Of a DNA stretch of 34,345 nt, positions 1 to 8,063 are shown piece after piece (the stretch's first letter is position 1; each line of letters starts with the position of its first letter). The stretch comes from Desulfarculales bacterium UBA696. GTDB taxonomy: Bacteria > Desulfobacterota > Syntrophobacteria > Syntrophobacterales > Syntrophobacteraceae. The position numbers were made by a program, and so were the translations under genes. The notes beneath the pieces were generated by a model, which made no database searches, was not told the DNA's origin, and saw nothing but the letters and a program-made list of their open reading frames with translations. The stretch lies in the NCBI GenBank assembly GCA_002298995.1, contig DBMO01000010.1, positions 1-34,345 of the forward strand. Reading direction: 5' to 3'.

Positions 1-17
1 GGCTTCTTGTGCTCCGC

Positions 18-38
18 ACCCGGATATGAATCCGGGCT
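18..38. repeat. REP-like short palindrome
   Basis: A 7-bp perfect inverted repeat, CCCGGAT (19-25) and ATCCGGG (30-36), with a 4-nt loop lies downstream of the pilU-like gene on the minus strand. The flanking GTAGCCCGGAT-type sequence is typical of short extragenic palindromes found in many proteobacteria. No T-run follows it on either strand, so a role as a rho-independent terminator is not supported. The rest of 1-163 shows no gene that I can support. Confidence 0.4.
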
Positions 39-163
39 ACCCACTGATTGCAACCGCGAGGCGTCATTCGACGATAACTCGACATTTTCGAAATATCTTA
101 TTTGGGCAACAGGCCGTCCTGACCGCGCCAGTTCTCGATCGAAGGTCTCCAACCCCACATTTT

Positions 164-1330
164 TCAGAATGTTTTGGAATAATCCCGGTCTATTTTCAGG
201 CCCTCGATGTCGGTTGTCTTTTCGCCTCGGCCGGATTTTATCGAATCTATGCCGCGCTTTACGACCGCGCGCCTGGATGCGAAGGCCATGGCGGTTTCCT
301 CGGTTATCTGTCCCTTGTGATACAGGTCCGCTATGCAGTCGTCGAAGGTGATCCAGCCGAATGGGTGGGCCTGCTGCATCATTTCGTAGAAGGTCTTCCC
401 TTCGGACTCGCCGTGCGTGATTGCTTCTTTTACCCGCAGGTTCGTTCCCATGATTTCCAGGGCCGCAACTCGCCCACCGCCGATCTTGGGCAGGAGCCTC
501 TGGGAGATGACCCACCTCATGGTATCGGCCAGCCGTATCCGGATCAGCCGCTCCTCTTCGAGTTCGAACATGCCGATCACGCGGTTTATGCTCTGAGCGG
601 CATCCATGGTGTGCAGGGTCGTGACCACCAGGTGGCCTGTTTCAGCGGCGCTAAGTCCGATTTCGACCGTCTCGCGGTCGCGCATCTCGCCTACCAAAAT
701 GACCTTCGGCGCCTGCCGCAGGGCCGCTCGAAGCCCGTTTGCAAAGGTATCGAAGTCAAGGCCCAGCTCGCGCTGATTGAAGGTGGCCTTCAGCTGCGGG
801 TGTACGAATTCGACGGGATCTTCCAGAGTAACCACGTGGTAAGCGTGGCGCAGGTTGATTTCGTTGAGCACCGCCGCAAGAGTGGTGGATTTACCGCTGC
901 CGGTGGCCCCGGTCACGAATATGATCCCGAACTTGTCATCGGCGATCTGCTTGAGTACGGGCGGGTGGTTCAATTCGTCGATTGTCGGGATTTTGGTCGG
1001 CAGCTGGCGCATTGCTATCGAGTAAGTCCCGCGCTGTGAGAAGACGTTTACACGAAAACGGGCGCGTCCCGGCAGGTGGTAGGAAATGTCGCACGAACCA
1101 TGGCTAAGCAGATGGCTGATTCCGCGCCGGTCGTTTCCCACCATGTTCATTGCGATGGTTTCTGTGTGGAAGGGCGTTAATTTCTGAATCCCGAAATCCA
1201 TGCAAACCGGTTTCAGAAGCCCGTCCAGCTCGACTTGTGGTGGTTTGCCCACTGTAAAATTGATATCCGAGGCCTTGGGAGTCTCATCCAGTATCCGGGT
1301 GAGAAGCGCATCCAGCTCTGCCCGTCTCAT
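164..1330 (-). CDS. PilT/PilU-family type IV pilus retraction ATPase
   Basis: This 388-residue protein belongs to the GspE/PilT secretion ATPase superfamily. It is expected to be a cytoplasmic hexameric ATPase that depolymerises type IV pilin for twitching motility. All catalytic landmarks are visible: Walker A GATGSGKSTT, Asp box VTLEDPVEFVH, Walker B KVILVGEMRD and His box GHLVVTTLHT. The PilT-type AIRNLIRE-like C-terminal motif is replaced by a divergent LRVKEAI stretch, and the C-terminus is longer. This fits PilU or another accessory PilT paralogue better than PilT itself. The ATG at 1330 follows an AAAGGA ribosome-binding site. It lies 56 bp downstream of the pilT-like gene, almost certainly in the same transcript. 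The family is certain; PilU versus PilT2 is inference. Confidence 0.93.
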   Translation of the reverse strand: MRRAELDALLTRILDETPKASDINFTVGKPPQVELDGLLKPVCMDFGIQKLTPFHTETIAMNMVGNDRRGISHLLSHGSCDISYHLPGRARFRVNVFSQRGTYSIAMRQLPTKIPTIDELNHPPVLKQIADDKFGIIFVTGATGSGKSTTLAAVLNEINLRHAYHVVTLEDPVEFVHPQLKATFNQRELGLDFDTFANGLRAALRQAPKVILVGEMRDRETVEIGLSAAETGHLVVTTLHTMDAAQSINRVIGMFELEEERLIRIRLADTMRWVISQRLLPKIGGGRVAALEIMGTNLRVKEAITHGESEGKTFYEMMQQAHPFGWITFDDCIADLYHKGQITEETAMAFASRRAVVKRGIDSIKSGRGEKTTDIEGLKIDRDYSKTF

Positions 1331-1386
1331 CGGCGATTCCTTTCAATTGGCGCAACGCTAGTTCGGTTTAATATCAGGACAATAAC

Positions 1387-2469
1387 CTACATCTCTGTGA
1401 AATCCTCCGGGGCTTCGGTCAGGTAGGCACGGAATTTATCCTTGTCGACACATTTCATGTAAGCCTCGTTGGGACTTATTTTTCCGGTTTTGAGCAGGGT
1501 CGCAATTGCATCGTCGAGGGTCTGCATGCCGTACTTTTTTCCCGTCTGAAGCGCCGAGGGGATCTGGTGTGTCTTGGCTTCTCGTATCATGGCGCGAACG
1601 GCATGGGTAGCGATAAGAATTTCGAGCACCGCTACCCGGCCTTTGACGTCGATTCTCTTAAAGAGCGCCTGTGAGACGACCGCGCGGATACCGTCGGCGA
1701 GGGTGGAGCGGATCTGGGGCTGCTCACCCACCGGGAAGACCTCGATCATACGGTCGACGGTCTTTGCAGCGCTCGTGGTGTGCAGGGTCGAAAATACGAG
1801 ATGTCCCGTCGCGGCGGCCTCGATTGCAAGCCTTATGGTTTCGATATCGCGCATTTCGCCAACAAGGATGATGTCGGGGTCTTCGCGAAGAGCTGCCCGG
1901 AGAGCAGATGAAAAATTCTTGGTGTGAGTGCTCACCTCGCGGTGGTTTACAATGCAGCTCTTGCTCTGGTGGACAAATTCGATGGGGTCTTCGATTGTTA
2001 TGATATGGTCTTTTCGCTTGCGGTTTGCCTCGTCGACGATTGCGGCAAGCGTTGTCGATTTGCCGCTGCCGGTGGGGCCGGTAACGACCACCATTCCACG
2101 CGGCAGGAGCGCCAGGCGGCTGACCACCGCCGGAAGCCCCAACTGCTCAACCGACAATATTTCGCTAGGAATTTCACGGAAAACCGCGCCGATCCCGTTT
2201 TTTTGCATGAAAAAATTTGCTCTGTAGCGGGCAAGACCCGGGATTTCGTAAGCAAAATCAAGATCTCCGGTTTCCTCGAATACCTTGATCTTCTCTTCCG
2301 GAGTTATCTCGTAGAGCATCGATCGGAGTTCGTCATCATCGAGTACCCGGTATTTGATTCGCTCAAGATCGCCTCGAACCCTCAGCACCGGCTGCTGACC
2401 GGAGACGAGGTGGAGGTCCGATGCTTTTTGCTCGTTTACCAGCTTAAAGAAGGCATCAATTCGGGCCAT
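1387..2469 (-). CDS. pilT: Type IV pilus twitching motility ATPase PilT
   Basis: This 360-residue retraction ATPase shows the full PilT set: Walker A GPTGSGKSTT at residues 131-140, Asp box ITIEDPIEFVH, Walker B DIILVGEMRD near 199-208, and His box GHLVFSTLHT. A C-terminal AVRAMIRE matches the AIRNLIRE element needed for retraction in known PilT proteins. Length is normal for the family. The start ATG follows GAGGAG with good spacing. With the downstream paralogue it forms a PilT-PilU-like pair, as in organisms where both motors act on one pilus. No pilin or assembly genes are in view, so the pilus itself must be encoded elsewhere. Confidence 0.95.
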   Translation of the reverse strand: MARIDAFFKLVNEQKASDLHLVSGQQPVLRVRGDLERIKYRVLDDDELRSMLYEITPEEKIKVFEETGDLDFAYEIPGLARYRANFFMQKNGIGAVFREIPSEILSVEQLGLPAVVSRLALLPRGMVVVTGPTGSGKSTTLAAIVDEANRKRKDHIITIEDPIEFVHQSKSCIVNHREVSTHTKNFSSALRAALREDPDIILVGEMRDIETIRLAIEAAATGHLVFSTLHTTSAAKTVDRMIEVFPVGEQPQIRSTLADGIRAVVSQALFKRIDVKGRVAVLEILIATHAVRAMIREAKTHQIPSALQTGKKYGMQTLDDAIATLLKTGKISPNEAYMKCVDKDKFRAYLTEAPEDFTEM

Positions 2470-2599
2470 GGACTCCTCTTTGATTTTGGTCTATTCGGCG
2501 CGAGAGTGGTTTGAATCCTCGCCCAAATTGTCTTTACCATTCAGCGGATATGCAATAACTATTCCGGGCTTCAGGGCCAATCACGCAAGCAAAGCTGGA

Positions 2600-3523
2600 T
2601 TAGCCTCCCTTAACGCTGCCGGGGCCGTCCAGGCGGATCAGCCCAGCCCGCAGTGCGGCCTGAACCGAGACACGAAATTCCTCAACCGTAATCCGGCGGT
2701 TTATTCGGCGGTATTTCGAGGCATTCCCGCAGGGATGATACTGGTCCATGACGTTCACATAGGTTTGGACCGAGATCTGCCTTGCAAGGAATTCCATCAC
2801 TTCACCGGTACCCGCAAGTCCGTCGGGCATCACGAGATGCCGCACAAGGAGCCCCCGCCGCGCTATCCCGGCACGGTCCAGCACCAGGTCTCCCACCTGG
2901 CGATGCATCTCTTTCAGACCGGCGCGCGCACGCTCCGGGTAATCTGGTGCGTCCATCAGCTCCCCGGCTGCTTCCACACTCCAAAATTTGAAGTCCGGCA
3001 TATAAATATCGACAATTCCATCCAATAGCTTTAGCGCCGCAACGCGTTCATATCCCCCGCAATTGTAAATTAGCGGAATGGTTAGTCCGGCTTCGACCGC
3101 GATCACAAGCGCCTCGAGTATGGCGTGGATGACATGGGTCGGGGTCACGAAATTGATGTTGTGGCAGCCATTTTGCTGGAGCGAGAGCATAATCGAGGCT
3201 ATCTCCTCCGGCTCCAACGGCCTTCCCGCGCCTCCGTGGCTTATGTCATCGTTTTGACAAAAAACGCAAAAAAGGTTGCAGTGCGAAAAAAAGATCGTCC
3301 CCGATCCATTTCCGCCAACCAGTGGCCGTTCTTCTCCGAAATGCGGGCCGTAGCTTGCAACGACCGCCTTGCGCCCCGTTCGGCAAAACCCCTTTTCGTC
3401 CGCCATTCGGTTAACCCCGCAAAGCCTCGGGCAAAGCGTGCACTTTCTCATCCAAAGCGAAGCTCGCCCCAGCGCCTCCCGCAGCCGCCCCTCACGATAT
3501 GCCCTGATATAAGATGCTTCCAT
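2600..3523 (-). CDS. Radical SAM protein, PflA-like (COG1313 type)
   Basis: This 307-residue protein has a radical SAM cluster motif CNLFCVFC (C82, C86, C89). A cysteine-rich N-terminal segment, CTLCPRLC followed by a further Cys at 47, may hold a second Fe-S cluster or zinc. This layout matches the uncharacterised pyruvate formate-lyase activating enzyme-like family (COG1313). Those proteins are annotated by homology, and their substrate is generally not known. The ATG at 3523 has AAGGAG at proper spacing. The gene ends 130 bp before pilT on the same strand and is divergent from the Rrf2 regulator. I do not claim that it activates a glycyl radical enzyme, since none is nearby. Confidence 0.85.
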   Translation of the reverse strand: MEASYIRAYREGRLREALGRASLWMRKCTLCPRLCGVNRMADEKGFCRTGRKAVVASYGPHFGEERPLVGGNGSGTIFFSHCNLFCVFCQNDDISHGGAGRPLEPEEIASIMLSLQQNGCHNINFVTPTHVIHAILEALVIAVEAGLTIPLIYNCGGYERVAALKLLDGIVDIYMPDFKFWSVEAAGELMDAPDYPERARAGLKEMHRQVGDLVLDRAGIARRGLLVRHLVMPDGLAGTGEVMEFLARQISVQTYVNVMDQYHPCGNASKYRRINRRITVEEFRVSVQAALRAGLIRLDGPGSVKGG

Positions 3524-3640
3524 AAAATGCTCCTTGAGCTAGACAGCTTGCTGCCCCGACGCAGTAGTATAATCGAGACGGGAGAGAGTGGACAGAGAAC
3601 GGATAAGGGATGTCGGATGAAGCAGCCGGAAAAAAAAATC

Positions 3641-3691
3641 TTGACAGTTGAATTTGGCGGGTGATAAATTCCCACTAAATTGATGGGAATT
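3641..3691 (+). promoter_or_regulatory. Promoter of the Rrf2 gene with overlapping palindromic operator
   Basis: A consensus -35 box TTGACA (3641-3646) is followed after 16-17 bp by GATAAAT (-10 like). Overlapping the -10 and expected transcription start is a perfect 8-bp inverted repeat, AATTCCCA (3667-3674) and TGGGAATT (3684-3691), with a 9-bp spacer. The position is that of a repressor site. The obvious candidate binder is the Rrf2 protein encoded 27 bp further on. The palindrome and boxes are seen directly; the autoregulation is inference. Confidence 0.65.
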
Positions 3692-3717
3692 GTTGTCATT
3701 AGGAAGGCGGGAAGTAA

Positions 3718-4155
3718 ATGAAACTATCTACCAGAGGACGATACGGCGTAAGGCTGATGTTCGACCTCGCTCTCAACGGGGGCAACGGACCCGTTTCTCT
3801 AAAGGACATAGCGGCGCGGCAGGAAATCTCGGAAAAATATCTCTCCAACCTCATCCCTCCGCTCAGGAGTTCCGGGCTCATAAACTCGGTTCGCGGCTCC
3901 CAAGGGGGATACGTTCTGGGGAAGGATGCCCGGGAGATCACGCTAAAGGATATCCTGCTCGTGCTGGAAGGTCCTATGCACCTGGTCGAATGCGCGGGGC
4001 AGCCGGAGGTGTGTAACCGCTCGACGGATTGCCTGATTCGGGATGTCTGGTCCGAGGTCGGAACGAGAATGCTGGATGCGCTTGAATCCTTCACGCTCGC
4101 GTCGATAGCCGAAAAACAGAAACAGCGGGAAGAGGTACCCTCTTACAGCATCTGA
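3718..4155 (+). CDS. Rrf2-family transcriptional regulator (IscR/CymR-like)
   Basis: This is a 145-residue Rrf2 protein. The N-terminal winged helix-turn-helix begins with the family signature MKLSTRGRYGVRLM. The recognition region is SEKYLSNLIPPLRSSGLINS, and the wing is RGSQGGY. Three cysteines (VEC, EVC, TDC, around residues 98-111) lie in the loop where IscR binds an Fe-S cluster, so cluster or thiol sensing is possible. It is the first gene of a run containing metY, cysK, metX and metW, which suggests control of sulfur or cysteine metabolism, as for CymR. A palindrome over its own promoter suggests autorepression. Family is certain; the effector is unknown. Confidence 0.93.
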   Translation: MKLSTRGRYGVRLMFDLALNGGNGPVSLKDIAARQEISEKYLSNLIPPLRSSGLINSVRGSQGGYVLGKDAREITLKDILLVLEGPMHLVECAGQPEVCNRSTDCLIRDVWSEVGTRMLDALESFTLASIAEKQKQREEVPSYSI

Positions 4156-4197
4156 TTTGAAGCCCCGAGACCCGGACCTTTTGCGGATTCGATGCGA

Positions 4198-4216
4198 TCC
4201 GATCAAAGTGATCGGA
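4198..4216 (+). promoter_or_regulatory. Perfect hairpin/palindrome overlapping the SD of the YezD-like gene
   Basis: TCCGATCA (4198-4205) and TGATCGGA (4209-4216) form a perfect 8-bp inverted repeat with a 3-nt centre. Its right arm runs into the purine-rich ribosome-binding region (GGAGAAAGG, 4214-4222) of the next gene. It could be a DNA operator or an RNA hairpin limiting translation. The sequence is clear; the function is not shown. Confidence 0.5.
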
Positions 4217-4226
4217 GAAAGGTTCC

Positions 4227-4418
4227 ATGCAAATGAGCGGGAAGAACATCGTAAACGATGCAATCATAAAGGATCTGGCCGATAAAATTCACGGCATCGA
4301 AGATGGTACGGTGATCGTATCTATCTACAATTCCAGAATAGTGCAGATTGATATAACCAAAACTGAAAAGAGACGCTTCGACGAAGTCTGGATGCTCGAA
4401 AACGGCGAGGGCATTTAG
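4227..4418 (+). CDS. Small YezD-like (DUF2292) protein
   Basis: This 63-residue cytosolic protein contains the pattern DGTVIVSIYNSRIVQIDITKTEKRR. This is the core of the YezD/DUF2292 family: a short beta hairpin with a conserved QIDxTEKxR end. YezD-like proteins are repeatedly found beside cysteine, sulfate and methionine genes in other bacteria, but to my knowledge have no established biochemical role. Here the gene lies between the Rrf2 regulator and metY, in the same direction and with short gaps, so co-transcription is likely. Two ATGs occur (4227 and 4233); the first is used because it is closer to the GGAG-containing SD. The family call comes from motif memory rather than a search. Confidence 0.75.
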   Translation: MQMSGKNIVNDAIIKDLADKIHGIEDGTVIVSIYNSRIVQIDITKTEKRRFDEVWMLENGEGI

Positions 4419-4478
4419 CTCCGCGACAGCAGCCGCGAGATTTTCATATTTAATTATTTGGATACAAAGGAGTCTTTT

Positions 4479-5780
4479 ATGAGTGAGAACTGGGGCCTCG
4501 AAACAATTGCTTTGCATGGCGGTCAGGTCCCGGACCCCACGACCGGGTCGCGGGCCGTACCGATCTACCAGACCACTTCTTACGTCTTCAAGGATTCGGC
4601 GCATGCCGCCAATCTCTTCGCACTCAAAGAATTCGGAAATATTTACACCCGGATTATGAACCCCACGACCGACGTACTGGAACAAAGAATAGCGATGATC
4701 GAGGGGGGGACCGGAGCGCTTGCCCTGGCGAGCGGCCAGGCGGCGGCAACCCTTGCCCTGCTTGCGATAACCCGTCCCGGTGACGAAGTGGTCAGCGCGG
4801 ACAATCTCTATGGAGGAACGTACCAGCTTTTTCATTACACCTTTCCAAAGCTTGGCAGGACAGTTCGGTTCGCAAAATCCACTGACCCTGAAGCCTTCAA
4901 AAGGGCCTTCACTCCTAAAACGAGGGCGGTCTTCGCCGAGACCATCGGCAATCCAAAGCTGAACGTACCCGACTTCGAAGTCATTGCGAAAATAGCCCAC
5001 AACGCCGGCGTGCCGCTGGTGGTTGACAATACGGTCGGCGTGGGCCTTGTTCGGCCTTTCGATTATGGGGCCGATATTCTGGCTACTTCGGCCACCAAGT
5101 TTATCGGCGGACACGGCACATCGATCGGGGGCATCATCGTTGACGGTGGAAAATTCAATTGGGGAAACGGCAACTTCCCCGAATTCACCGAACCGGATCC
5201 AAGCTATCACGGGCTGAAGTTCTGGGAGGTTTTCGGAAATTTTCCGGGGATGGGCAATGTTGCTTTCATAATAAAGACGCGCGTGCAACTGCTTCGCGAT
5301 CTCGGTCCGGCACTGAGCCCGTTTAATTCGTTTCTCTTCCTTCAGGGACTTGAAACACTGCCCCTCAGGCAGCAAAGGCATTCGGAAAACGCCCTGACAG
5401 TAGCACGATATCTGAAAAAACATCCCGGCGTAAAATGGGTTATCTACCCCGGGCTGGAGGACGATCCAAACCATGCCATTGCCAAAAAATACATGGGCGA
5501 TCACTTCGGCGCGCTGGTCGGTTTTGGAATAAAGGGCGGCCTTGAGGCCGGCAGGAAGTTCATCGACTCCGTCAAGCTCCTGTCTCACCTTGCAAATATA
5601 GGAGACGCCAAGAGCTTGGTCATTCATCCGGCTTCGACCACTCACCAGCAGCTCACGCGCGAAGAGCAGGAAGCGACCGGAGTTACGGAAGACTACATCC
5701 GCCTCTCCATCGGCATTGAGAAGGTAGATGACATAATTGCGGACATCGGACAGGCACTTGAAAAAAGCGAGCGAGGCTAA
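4479..5780 (+). CDS. metY: O-acetylhomoserine sulfhydrylase
   Basis: This 433-residue PLP enzyme of the Cys/Met metabolism family joins O-acetyl-L-homoserine with sulfide to give L-homocysteine, by direct sulfhydrylation. The N-terminus (ETIALHGGQVPDP, PIYQTTSYVF) and the PLP lysine in SATKFIGGHG (K207) are characteristic. Its length, near 430 residues, distinguishes MetY from the shorter MetB/MetC/MetZ enzymes. I take ATG 4479, which has AAGGAG at 4467-4472, instead of the in-frame TTG at 4458. The stop is 2 bp from the cysK start. With metX downstream it completes the homoserine to homocysteine route. Confidence 0.95.
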   Translation: MSENWGLETIALHGGQVPDPTTGSRAVPIYQTTSYVFKDSAHAANLFALKEFGNIYTRIMNPTTDVLEQRIAMIEGGTGALALASGQAAATLALLAITRPGDEVVSADNLYGGTYQLFHYTFPKLGRTVRFAKSTDPEAFKRAFTPKTRAVFAETIGNPKLNVPDFEVIAKIAHNAGVPLVVDNTVGVGLVRPFDYGADILATSATKFIGGHGTSIGGIIVDGGKFNWGNGNFPEFTEPDPSYHGLKFWEVFGNFPGMGNVAFIIKTRVQLLRDLGPALSPFNSFLFLQGLETLPLRQQRHSENALTVARYLKKHPGVKWVIYPGLEDDPNHAIAKKYMGDHFGALVGFGIKGGLEAGRKFIDSVKLLSHLANIGDAKSLVIHPASTTHQQLTREEQEATGVTEDYIRLSIGIEKVDDIIADIGQALEKSERG

Positions 5781-5782
5781 CC

Positions 5783-6709
5783 ATGTCAAAAATCTATAGC
5801 GACATCACAAAGACTATCGGAAACACTCCTCTGGTGAAGTTAAACAGGATGGCCGAAGGAATCGGGGCAACGGTTGTCGTTAAGCTTGAATCGTTTAATC
5901 CCCTGTCCAGCGTGAAGGACCGGATCGGGGTCTCGATGATCGAAGACGCCGAAAAAAAAGGCCTTATCGGGCAGGGATCGGTAATAATCGAACCCACGAG
6001 CGGCAATACCGGAATAGCGCTGGCGTTTGTGGCCGCATCCAAGGGATATAGGCTGATACTGACCATGCCCGAGACGATGAGCGCGGAGCGGCGTCAGCTC
6101 CTAGCCATCCTGGGGGCTGAACTGGTGCTCACTCCCGGCCCCGAGGGAATGCCCGGCGCAATCCGGAAAGCCGAGGAACTCTCACGGGAAATCCCCGGTG
6201 CGATAATCCTGCAGCAGTTCAACAACCAGGCCAATCCGCAAATACACCGCCTCACCACTGCCGAGGAGATCTGGAACGACACCGATGGAAAAGTCGACAT
6301 CCTCGTGGCGGGGATAGGCACGGGCGGCACCATAACGGGTGTTGGCGAGGTTATCAAGTCGCGCAAAAAGGACTTCCAGGTCGTGGCGGTCGAGCCTGAG
6401 ACCTCACCGGTGCTTTCCGGGGGGAAGGCCGGCCCGCATAAAATTCAGGGTATCGGCGCAGGATTTGTCCCCCAGGTACTTAACCGGGAGATTGTCGATG
6501 AGATCATCCGGGTCAAAGACGATGACGCCGGCACAACGGCCCGCCTTCTCGCAAAAATGGAAGGCATTCTCGTTGGAATTTCTTCCGGGGCCGCTGCCTG
6601 GGCCGCACTCAAAGTGGCCGCCAGACCTGAAAACGCCGGAAAGCTCATTGTGGCCGTTCTGCCCGACACGGGTGAGAGGTATCTTACCACATGGCTATTT
6701 AAGGAATAG
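5783..6709 (+). CDS. cysK: Cysteine synthase A (O-acetylserine sulfhydrylase)
   Basis: This 308-residue fold-type II PLP enzyme makes L-cysteine from O-acetylserine and sulfide. The PLP lysine sits in NPLSSVKDRIG (K45). The substrate loop PTSGNTG and the phosphate-binding GTGGTITG are present, as is the C-terminal SSGAAAWA motif. Length and order are normal for CysK; the full-length single domain excludes cystathionine beta-synthase with CBS domains. The start codon lies 2 bp after metY, indicating translational coupling. No serine acetyltransferase (cysE) is in the window. O-acetylserine supply is therefore assumed to come from elsewhere. Confidence 0.95.
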   Translation: MSKIYSDITKTIGNTPLVKLNRMAEGIGATVVVKLESFNPLSSVKDRIGVSMIEDAEKKGLIGQGSVIIEPTSGNTGIALAFVAASKGYRLILTMPETMSAERRQLLAILGAELVLTPGPEGMPGAIRKAEELSREIPGAIILQQFNNQANPQIHRLTTAEEIWNDTDGKVDILVAGIGTGGTITGVGEVIKSRKKDFQVVAVEPETSPVLSGGKAGPHKIQGIGAGFVPQVLNREIVDEIIRVKDDDAGTTARLLAKMEGILVGISSGAAAWAALKVAARPENAGKLIVAVLPDTGERYLTTWLFKE

Positions 6710-6798
6710 TCGCGGGTTACAGGACAACTGTTGCCGCTTGGGATTGATCGTTCAATAAAAATTTGGTGCCGGGTTGCGGAATTGGGGTTATGTAGATG

Positions 6799-6884
6799 GG
6801 GTTGAGCGAAAGCGAAACCCAAATGCTTCGTCCCTCTTTCCCGGTCCGGCCGGCTCATTTGTGGGTTGCCCTTCCGCTCAACCC
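6799..6884. repeat. REP-like inverted repeat pair in the metYcysK-metXW gap
   Basis: GGGTTGAGCG (6799-6808) and its exact complement CGCTCAACCC (6875-6884) bound an element. Each arm continues into a related sequence, AAACCCAAATG on the left and CATTTGTGGGTTG on the right, so the similarity extends over roughly 27 bp. The motif GGGTTGAGCGAAGCGAAACCC is a widespread extragenic repeat type in proteobacteria, often linked to REP/RAYT systems; that identification is from memory. No transposase is nearby. Confidence 0.6.
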
Positions 6885-6911
6885 TAACCTAAGCTTTACC
6901 GGAGTGCACGA

Positions 6912-8063
6912 ATGGTTTCGCAAAAGGGTGTCGGAATAGTTGAAACACAGCACGCCACCTTTACGCCGCCGGGCGGATTTATCCTGGAAAGCGGTGAGAA
7001 GCTCGATTCCGTTACCCTGGCCTACGAGACATACGGGCGTTTGAACCAGGAAAAAACAAACGCAATCCTGATCACTCATGCACTTTCGGGTGACGCTCAC
7101 GTGGCGGGCTACCACAAGGGAGCGAAAAAGCCGGGCTGGTGGGACGAGATGATCGGACCCGGCAGGGCCTTCGATACGGAAAAATATTTCATCATCTGTT
7201 CGAACGTGCTCGGCGGCTGCAAAGGGTCCACGGGACCGTGTTCCATTAATCCGAAAACGGGTAAACCCTACGCGCTGGAGTTCCCGATTATCTCGGTTGG
7301 CGACATGGTGGATTGCCAGGCTCTGCTGATCGATCATTTTGGAATAGACAAGCTGCTAACCGTTGCCGGCGGCTCGATGGGAGGGATGCAGGTAATCGCA
7401 TGGCTGGTAAACCACCCGGACAGAATACGCAGCGCCATTCCAATTTCGACCGCGCTCAAGCATTCGCCCCAGCAGATCGCGTTCAACGAAGTCGGACGGC
7501 AGGCAATAATGGCCGACCCCCACTGGAAGTCGGGAAATTACTACGGCTGCCCCCTTCCCGCCCGGGGCCTCTCTGTTGCGCGCATGGTGGGACATATAAC
7601 GTACATGAGCGATACCTCCATGACCAACAAATTCGGCCGCACCAGGAAACAGGACCTGCAGCCCCTGAAATTCACCCCCGGCTACGAGGTCGAGGGATAT
7701 CTGCATTATCATGGAGAGAATTTCGTCAAAAGGTTCGACGCGAATTCCTATCTCTACATCACAAAAGCAATCGATGATTTCGACCCCGCGGGGCAGAGGC
7801 CGCTTGGCGAACTTTTCAAGGGTGTCAGCGCGAAGATAATGGTGATTGCATTCAAGTCCGACTGGCTCTACCCGGCATACCAGGCGCAGGAAATCGTTAG
7901 GGCATGCAAAATGCGCGGTCTGGAGACAACTTATTGCGAGGTCGACTCGACCTACGGCCACGATGCCTTCCTGCTCGAGATCGAGGAGCAAACCTGTCTC
8001 GTTAAACATTTTCTAAAAAAGGTTTTCAACGGCTACGCGGTATTGGACCAATATGGCGAATGA
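6912..8063 (+). CDS. metX: Homoserine O-acetyltransferase
   Basis: This 383-residue alpha/beta-hydrolase-fold enzyme acylates L-homoserine with acetyl-CoA, the committed step to methionine. The nucleophile elbow GGSMGGMQ carries Ser155. The family signatures THALSGDAH, GWWDEMIGPG and NVLGGCKGSTGP are all present. Near the C-terminus, DSTYGHDAFL provides the catalytic His, and an upstream FKSDWLYP provides the Asp region. The start is supported by GGAG 8 bp upstream. Its 3' end overlaps metW by 11 bp. Whether it uses acetyl- or succinyl-CoA cannot be proved from sequence alone, but MetY next door argues for acetyl. Confidence 0.95.
   Translation: MVSQKGVGIVETQHATFTPPGGFILESGEKLDSVTLAYETYGRLNQEKTNAILITHALSGDAHVAGYHKGAKKPGWWDEMIGPGRAFDTEKYFIICSNVLGGCKGSTGPCSINPKTGKPYALEFPIISVGDMVDCQALLIDHFGIDKLLTVAGGSMGGMQVIAWLVNHPDRIRSAIPISTALKHSPQQIAFNEVGRQAIMADPHWKSGNYYGCPLPARGLSVARMVGHITYMSDTSMTNKFGRTRKQDLQPLKFTPGYEVEGYLHYHGENFVKRFDANSYLYITKAIDDFDPAGQRPLGELFKGVSAKIMVIAFKSDWLYPAYQAQEIVRACKMRGLETTYCEVDSTYGHDAFLLEIEEQTCLVKHFLKKVFNGYAVLDQYGE

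Noticed and set aside
26..1039. Open frame antisense to the PilU-like gene (plus strand)
   Set aside because: The minus-strand gene has all four ATPase motifs; the plus frame has none.
4419..4478. SAM or other methionine riboswitch before metY
   Set aside because: The gap is only 60 bp and AT-rich, without paired elements; the upstream gaps are also too short for a SAM riboswitch.
4203..5789. Long open frame antisense to metY (minus strand)
   Set aside because: It mirrors the codon structure of metY, has no domain similarity, and no ribosome-binding site. metY and cysK on the plus strand are unambiguous.
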